Assembly: GCF_003171515.1 (NCBI RefSeq)
Contig: NC_089390.1
Location: 558,001 to 622,000 of the forward strand
Length of the DNA: 64,000 nucleotides
Direction of reading: 5' to 3'
Source of the DNA: Pyrenophora tritici-repentis
Lineage: Eukaryota; Ascomycota; Dothideomycetes; Pleosporales; Pleosporaceae
Part shown: positions 59,398 to 64,000 of the stretch, one piece after another
Layout of the letters: each line of letters begins with the position of its first letter
How positions within the stretch are numbered: the stretch's first letter is position 1
The notes under the pieces: model-generated
The model's input: the letters and a program-made list of their open reading frames with translations, nothing else
Database searches by the model: none
Told to the model about the DNA's origin: nothing
Made by a program: the position numbers and the translations under genes

Positions 59398-59756
59398 ATG
59401 AAAGCCATCGCCTATCTCGTCTTTCTCGCAGCGGCTTCGAATGTCACCATCGCCGCGCCCTCTCCCCGCGACGAAGGTACATCCTTAAACGAGCGCAGCA
59501 ACCTATTCGCTAGGGGTGTATGTTGAAAATCAATCCCTCCCAACCTATCCAAGTTAACGATAAACTAATTTTATTTGCTTAGAAAAAACCTTGCTTGGCT
59601 AACGATGGCATAAACTGTTAGTTTGACTACGGGGAGAAGACGGGGGGAAAGCAGTGTGCCCACCACAAATGCGACTATTGCACGTGCGAAGAGAAATTCG
59701 ATGGCAAGTATCCGCTAGTTCAACGTGACTGTGCCGATTATTGTCCAAATCCCTGA
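59398..59756 (+). pseudogene. Small secreted cysteine-rich protein, array copy 1 (TAG in cysteine domain)
   Basis: Exon 1 59398-59517 encodes a signal peptide (MKAIAYLVFLAAASNVTIAA) and a short prodomain with two LxxR motifs, LNER and LFAR (residues 30-39). A 65-nt phase-0 intron (59518-59582, GTATGT...GCTTAG) matches the position in the two sister genes. Exon 2 59583-59756 holds eight cysteines spaced C-x7-C-x11-C-x4-C-x2-C-x-C-x14-C-x3-C. A TAG at 59619-59621, right after the second cysteine, would stop translation there. Such prodomains ending in LxxR are known from Kex2-processed fungal effectors. The role of this family is unknown to me. Confidence 0.65.
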
Positions 59757-60336
59757 TGATATGGCTTCACTGGTATGGCTGCACAGGCGGAGACAGGCGT
59801 GTGTGAGGCGGTTGGGGGGTTGAGGGTTTTTATGCTTATGGGGGCAGGCGCACCGAAGGCTAGAAAGTTGTCACTGTGGAGATGCCAAGACTACTGTCAT
59901 AGCACATACTACAGTTAAATCGGGCTTAGCGTCTAAGCTTTGTAGCCCTCTGGGGTAGGAGCAGCGACGATGTGAGATGAGAGTGGAGAGGAGTGTTGGT
60001 GTTGGTGTTGGTGGTGGAAGCTCGGGAAGTGTCGGATCGTGAGTATCGGTAGAGACGTCGGCTGCTGGACACTTCGGCCCGACTTCGGCCCACCTTGCGC
60101 AAGAGCTTAGGTATACCTTCGTAGCACCTATGTTCGTAGATATCAATTAGAACCACCGAACAGAATGCATTCCTAGTTATCGTTATTTCCCTTTACGCAC
60201 TTAGTGCAAAGCCAACCAACAGGAAGAATCCCTTAAACTTTATTTTCTCTTTGTCGTAAACACCCCAAGGATACTTCTTACTACATACCCGCTATTCAAC
60301 ATAATTAATACTTAATCTATCCTCCACACCCCCACC
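59757..60336. other. Spacer between array copies 1 and 2
   Basis: The 3' flank (GGTATGGCTGCACAGGC, TTTTTATGCTTATG) resembles the 3' flank of copy 2 (GGTATGTCTGCATACCAGGC, TTTTTACGCTTACG), so the duplicated unit extends past the coding part. No other gene. Confidence 0.5.
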
Positions 60337-60669
60337 ATGAAAGTCCCCACCTACTTCCTCATCCTCGTCGTTTCCACGCTCACCACCGCCGCGCTCCCCT
60401 CGTCTTTGGACGCGCGCAGCGACCTATTTGCTAGGGAAGATGTAAAGATCGATCCCCCCATCCCTCCCAACTATCCAACTCACGGATAAACTTATGAACT
60501 TTCTCAGAAAAAAATGTGCTTCTTTAAGGCCGGATTAACTTGTTACTATGATGGGGGGGACTGTTACTACCACGATTGCACGGCATGCTCGTGTTATCCA
60601 AAGCGGGACAACAAGGAGCTGACGCGTCGTAAATGTACCAATTCTGATGCTTGCCGGAATTTCGTTTAA
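60337..60669 (+). CDS. Small secreted cysteine-rich protein, array copy 2 (intact, 88 aa)
   Basis: Exons 60337-60441 and 60508-60669 with a 66-nt phase-0 intron (GTAAAG...TCTCAG). Signal peptide MKVPTYFLILVVSTLTTAA, then a prodomain with LDAR (24-27) and LFAR (30-33), then a mature domain beginning near KKMCFF with eight cysteines in the family spacing C-x7-C-x6-C-x4-C-x2-C-x-C-x13-C-x5-C. This allows four disulfides. It is the only array member without a stop in the cysteine domain. Size, secretion signal, even cysteine number and LxxR prodomain fit an effector-like or antimicrobial-type secreted protein; which of these is open. Confidence 0.78.
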
Positions 60670-60964
60670 GGAGAGGCCACTGGTATGACACTGCCTAGAA
60701 AGAACGTCGCTGGTATGTCTGCATACCAGGCATGTGTGGGTTTTTTTAGCGTGAGGCTTTTTACGCTTACGCGGTGGGTGGGTCTAGGGTAGAGAATAGG
60801 GCAGGGGTAGCGACGATGTAGGTTGAAGTAGGTGGGGTGACGGTCTTGGTCGCTCTTGAAAAAAAATCTATATAAACTTTGTCAATTCCCCAAGGACAAG
60901 TCGTTCCTACACATCCTTTCATCCAACCAACTCATCCATATCCATATCCACACAACTTCCCACC
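60670..60964. promoter_or_regulatory. Spacer with TATA box of array copy 3
   Basis: TATATAAA at 60869-60876 lies 89 bp before the start codon of copy 3. The left half is the duplicated 3' flank of copy 2. Confidence 0.45.
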
Positions 60965-61662
60965 ATGAAAGCCACCGCATACCTTCTCTTCCTCACAGCG
61001 GCCACGCTCACCGCCGCCGCGCCCGTTGACGAGGGTTTGCTATCCCCCGGAACTACCTCTCCGGCTCTGAGCAGGCGTCTACGTGTCAGGGCGCCGGCTG
61101 GCGAATGGAACGTACTCCCCGGAACTACCTCCTCTCTGCGTGCCAGGGCGCCGGCCGGCGAATGGAACGTACTCCCCGGAACTACCTCCTCTCTACGTGC
61201 CAGGGCACCCGTAGACGAATCCAACAACGAGGCTCCCTGGGGCCCCGAAAACCCACCCCTCGCCAGCAGGTCCCCCGTAGATGAATCCAACGACGAAGCT
61301 TCCCGGAGCCCTGAAAACCCGCCCACCGAGCCTCTCCTTGCCGGTAGGGCACCCGCCGGCGAATGGAACGTAGCCGAAAACACATCTCCGGTTGCACGCA
61401 GCAGCCGTCTAGTTGCTAGGGTAAATACCTCCCCTCGTCCCTCCTAACTATCCAAGTCATTTGCTGATTAACCAAGTCTTTTGCCTCTTAGAAGAGATAC
61501 TGCGCCGATGGCGATACCGGGATAAACTGTTACTATGGGGAGGGAGAAGGCTCATTTTGTAACTGGCACAAGTGTACCTAGTGCACGTGCTGGCCGGAGT
61601 ACAATGGTAAGAAGCTTGTAAAGAGGGACTGTGAGCCGCAGAGAGTTCGCCCGATCAGGTGA
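60965..61662 (+). pseudogene. Small secreted cysteine-rich protein, array copy 3, repeat-expanded prodomain (TAG in cysteine domain)
   Basis: Exon 1 60965-61420 (152 codons), 71-nt phase-0 intron (GTAAAT...CTCTTAG), exon 2 61492-61662. Signal peptide MKATAYLLFLTAATLTAAA. The prodomain is far longer than in the sisters and is built of repeated segments, APAGEWNVLPGTTSSLRAR (twice in tandem), two APVDES/SPVDES versions and a final APAGEWNV. Each segment ends in LxxR: LSRR 35, LRVR 39, LRAR 58, LRAR 77, LASR 99, LAGR 125, LVAR 149. Exon 2 begins KRYCADGDTGINCYYG and follows the family spacing, but TAG at 61579-61581 falls between the fourth and fifth cysteines. The eighth cysteine is also missing. 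If the intron is retained, a 160-residue repeat protein alone would be made, like Kex2-processed repeat precursors. Confidence 0.65.
61089..61202 (+). repeat. 57-bp coding minisatellite, two units
   Basis: Two nearly identical 57-bp units (61089-61145, 61146-61202), 19 codons each, inside the prodomain of array copy 3. They begin GGGCGCCGG[C/C]TGGCGAATGG and differ at about three bases. A third, diverged APAGEWNV unit lies at about 61349. Confidence 0.85.
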
Positions 61663-61862
61663 TGGGTGATTTTTTAAGAGGATGGCGTAGACTTGTTTAT
61701 AGAAATGTGTTATGGAAATGTATTATGACAATGAATAGACTTTGTTTGTGGAAATCTTTTCGTGTTTATGGGGAGTTTGGTTTGTGTGGAGTGAAGTTCG
61801 TGTATGTGACTGTTCTGTGCAGGTATGTCTGTTATTCAAGTGACTATGTTATCACCACTTAC

Positions 61863-64000
61863 TTACAACGGTGAGGCCTGGCTACCCTCACTCTTGATTT
61901 CAGTCGATACTTGTTTCTTTGTCTTTCCTTCTTGAAGTTCCTCGTTCTTGGTTTTTTTCGGAGCTTCTTCAGACGTCTCTCCAACCTTGGCACCACCTAT
62001 TTCGATTTTCTTCCATGGTTTGAACGGAGCTTCGTGATCACTTTGCATGGATACATAGTATCTCAACTTTTGCAAGCCCTTCTCACCCTCCTTGGGAATA
62101 CTGACTGGGTTCATAAGGCCCGATTGAACCCTTCTAACCCCCTTGGACTTCACAGTCTCACTAGGGTCAGGGAAACTAGACCCACGTAGCTGTTTAATCT
62201 TCCGGCGCAGTTCGGAAAAAGTACGCTTAACTGGAGGATCTTCGTTACCGAGACGAAGAACCTCTGGTCGAGTGGGCATAGGCTGACCAGCGTCCTTGGC
62301 GGCTTTCATGGCGTATTCGAGGTCGGATTGGTAGGATTCAGCCGAGTCCATCATCTCGTGGACAGCGACCCAATTGAGGAAACGGAGCTCGTCTACTGGT
62401 ATGTTGGTTGGGCTAAGGGTAGGTTTGGCGGGAGGTGGAGGGGGCGGTTGATGAGGGTCAGTGGTAAGTTCATCGTAGACGACACGGAGATTTTCCAGGG
62501 AGCCCAAAGACGCGTGGTTTGGATCAAGATGCATGTAGAATGGCGTTTTGACCAGGCTGAGTGGTTGTCCTGACATGACTACAGCTTCGACATTCTTCAT
62601 CTGAGTCTTTAGCGTGTCCAATTCCGAGGTTAGATCTTGGAGGGTCATGTACTGGTACCCCTGAGTAATCGGTGGTGCAGTCTCAACCACGTCAATCTGC
62701 TGGATGAGATGTCGCTCCGTTCTCATATCGATCGTATGCGCTAACTTCAGTATTTGTTGTCGGAAGTAAGCGGCGTGATCAGCTCGTCTGCAAGCTTTGG
62801 TGAGTGTAATCCAGTCTTCGAACGGTATCTGTGCACTGTTGGCCTCTGAAGTAGAGACTACGCGCGACCATTGTTGTTCGATGAGATCCTTGTCTTTGAG
62901 CAAACCCGCTGATGTAATTACACTCCTGGTAACAATGGTCCCAAGCTCGAAACCCGCTTTTTCGATATCTTGGAGGGTGGCAGTCAGTAGACTGGGGACC
63001 CGCATCTTCCCGGCGAGAGAGATTAGGCCCTCGAAAGCAGTGATTTTGAACGAGGCGCCGGCTTGTACGAGTCCGGACAAAGTGTCATGCGCAGTCAATA
63101 CAAGTGCGTCACGCATTACTGCTGCTTCGCCAACATAGTCTTGGCCAGCAACAGGTTCAGGCAAGATCAATTCGAAAGAACGTATGAGGTTTCCAACGTG
63201 GATGCTTTCTAGTGTCGCGCCAGACTCCAAGTAGGCGTAGATAGCATTGGCTATGGCGCGAAGTAGCATGACGCGGTCGGACATTTTAGGCGCTGCAATC
63301 ATGGCAGCCCGCATTTTGGTTATGAGGGCAGTAACGTGGGTGGGCCTCAAACGTGTGCCGGCGCGACAAGCGACCATAAAGGCGGGGTATGCTTCAGCTA
63401 TTGGCCTTTCGGTCATGAATAGCTCGTAGTACCGCGAAGGAGTTTGGGTGGGATATATGCGGAGGGCTGTGTCGAAAGCCAGATAGGACATTCTCCAATC
63501 ACCAGCCAGTAAGCGTGCTGTGAGAATGCCCTGTAGAAGGATAGTTGGGATACCGGAAATTGTAGTAAGCTCTGCACGGTTAGGGACAATGGCGTCGGGT
63601 GACAGATGATACTGGGCAAAAGTGCCAGGGAAGCGCTTGAGGCCTTCTTGGTACAAATTCTCCAGTTCTGGTAGGGACATCAGGTTGCCGTATGCCATGA
63701 GCTCAATGGCAGCACCGTAAGAAGCCTGTGAGCAGAATTGATCGTCCTGCTGGACCAACCACCGCCAAAGGGCTAATCCCTCGTCCCAACGACTACATTC
63801 TTTGTAGATGCCGAACAAGTGCACAAAGGCGTATGGGTGGGGTTCCAGTCTGTGAGTACGAAGGTCACTCTGGATGCGATCTATAAAGGCGAATATGTCG
63901 TGTAGGCTGTGCTGAGGTTCGTTGCGGAGGCGTACATGGAGGGCTTGTGTAATGCGCCGGGTATCGTAGCTATTGATTAGATGGGCCGAAAGCAGGCGGG
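61863..64000 (-). CDS. Helical-repeat (PPR/TPR-like), probably mitochondrial protein (partial, N-terminus off the right edge)
   Basis: Open from the window edge (64000) to the TAA at 61863-61865, about 712 codons without intron; the true start lies outside. Most of it is alpha-helical with repeat-like pairs of amphipathic helices (HPYAFVHLFGIYKECSRWDE, ALWRWLVQQDDQFCSQASYG, ITAFEGLISLAGKMR, DWITLTKACRRADHAAYFRQ), typical of degenerate pentatricopeptide proteins of fungal mitochondria. Then come a charged coiled region (LTSELDTLKTQMKNVEAVV), a Pro run (QPPPPPPAKP) and a basic, Lys-rich C-terminus (KKTKNEELQEGKTKKQV). A role in mitochondrial RNA processing, translation or complex assembly is inferred from the repeat type only. 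Confidence 0.75.
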   Translation of the reverse strand, partial: RLLSAHLINSYDTRRITQALHVRLRNEPQHSLHDIFAFIDRIQSDLRTHRLEPHPYAFVHLFGIYKECSRWDEGLALWRWLVQQDDQFCSQASYGAAIELMAYGNLMSLPELENLYQEGLKRFPGTFAQYHLSPDAIVPNRAELTTISGIPTILLQGILTARLLAGDWRMSYLAFDTALRIYPTQTPSRYYELFMTERPIAEAYPAFMVACRAGTRLRPTHVTALITKMRAAMIAAPKMSDRVMLLRAIANAIYAYLESGATLESIHVGNLIRSFELILPEPVAGQDYVGEAAVMRDALVLTAHDTLSGLVQAGASFKITAFEGLISLAGKMRVPSLLTATLQDIEKAGFELGTIVTRSVITSAGLLKDKDLIEQQWSRVVSTSEANSAQIPFEDWITLTKACRRADHAAYFRQQILKLAHTIDMRTERHLIQQIDVVETAPPITQGYQYMTLQDLTSELDTLKTQMKNVEAVVMSGQPLSLVKTPFYMHLDPNHASLGSLENLRVVYDELTTDPHQPPPPPPAKPTLSPTNIPVDELRFLNWVAVHEMMDSAESYQSDLEYAMKAAKDAGQPMPTRPEVLRLGNEDPPVKRTFSELRRKIKQLRGSSFPDPSETVKSKGVRRVQSGLMNPVSIPKEGEKGLQKLRYYVSMQSDHEAPFKPWKKIEIGGAKVGETSEEAPKKTKNEELQEGKTKKQVSTEIKSEGSQASPL

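Noticed and set aside
1..64000. CRISPR arrays, bacterial operons or riboswitches
   Set aside because: None seen; introns, the tRNA intron and gene families show nuclear fungal DNA.

Overview
The window is nuclear DNA from a filamentous ascomycete, most likely a dothideomycete (Pleosporales-type). The evidence is short GT-AG introns of 45-102 nt in most genes, a tRNA-Lys(CTT) with a 35-nt intron next to the anticodon, and typical ascomycete families (TmpA-like membrane protein, ACS-family MFS permease, DDHD phospholipase, BCS1-like AAA protein, F-box-like proteins, Fot/pogo transposon, small cysteine-rich secreted proteins). The clade call is inference from gene content; no marker gene was compared.

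Layout. 1-9.6 kb: a TmpA-like membrane protein running off the left edge (-), an epoxide hydrolase-type alpha/beta hydrolase (-), and a 1516-residue disordered protein (+). 9.6-17.5 kb: gene-poor, with degenerate direct repeats, the remnant of a Ty1/copia reverse transcriptase and other broken coding fragments. 17.5-23.7 kb: a likely sugar-acid catabolic neighbourhood made of an ACS-family permease (-), a DHDPS/KDG-aldolase family enzyme (-) and, divergent from it, a D-galactonate dehydratase-like enolase-superfamily enzyme (+). 24-25.7 kb: a GC-rich gene of unknown function whose reading frame is broken at C homopolymers. 26-30.8 kb: a small membrane protein and a five-exon DDHD phospholipase (both -). 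31.2-35.5 kb: an F-box-like pseudogene and a BCS1-like AAA pseudogene, both carrying in-frame stops. 36 kb: tRNA-Lys. 37.7-39 kb: a three-exon membrane/coiled-coil/zinc-binding protein (-). 41.8-42.9 kb: an F-box gene cut by a MITE. 43.3-47.6 kb: 5-oxoprolinase (+). 47.9-49.8 kb: a complete Fot/pogo-type transposon with TA target duplication. 50.9-53.3 kb: a secreted S41 peptidase (+). 53.3-59.4 kb: mostly non-coding, with one small protein gene and two more MITE copies. 59.4-61.7 kb: a tandem array of three related small secreted cysteine-rich proteins, one of them with a repeat-expanded prodomain. 61.9-64 kb: a probable mitochondrial helical-repeat protein (-) running off the right edge.

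The most distinctive content is (1) the secreted-protein array, whose prodomains carry paired LxxR (Kex2-like) motifs that are amplified to seven in the third copy, with two of the three copies carrying TAG stops in the cysteine domain; (2) a MITE family with perfect 8-bp target duplications, present as two identical 162-bp copies 15 kb apart plus a 128-bp relative, one copy sitting inside an F-box gene; and (3) the permease/aldolase/dehydratase neighbourhood. Several broken genes carry TAA or TAG where CAA or CAG would restore sense, which fits C-to-T mutation at CpA as in repeat-induced point mutation (RIP).
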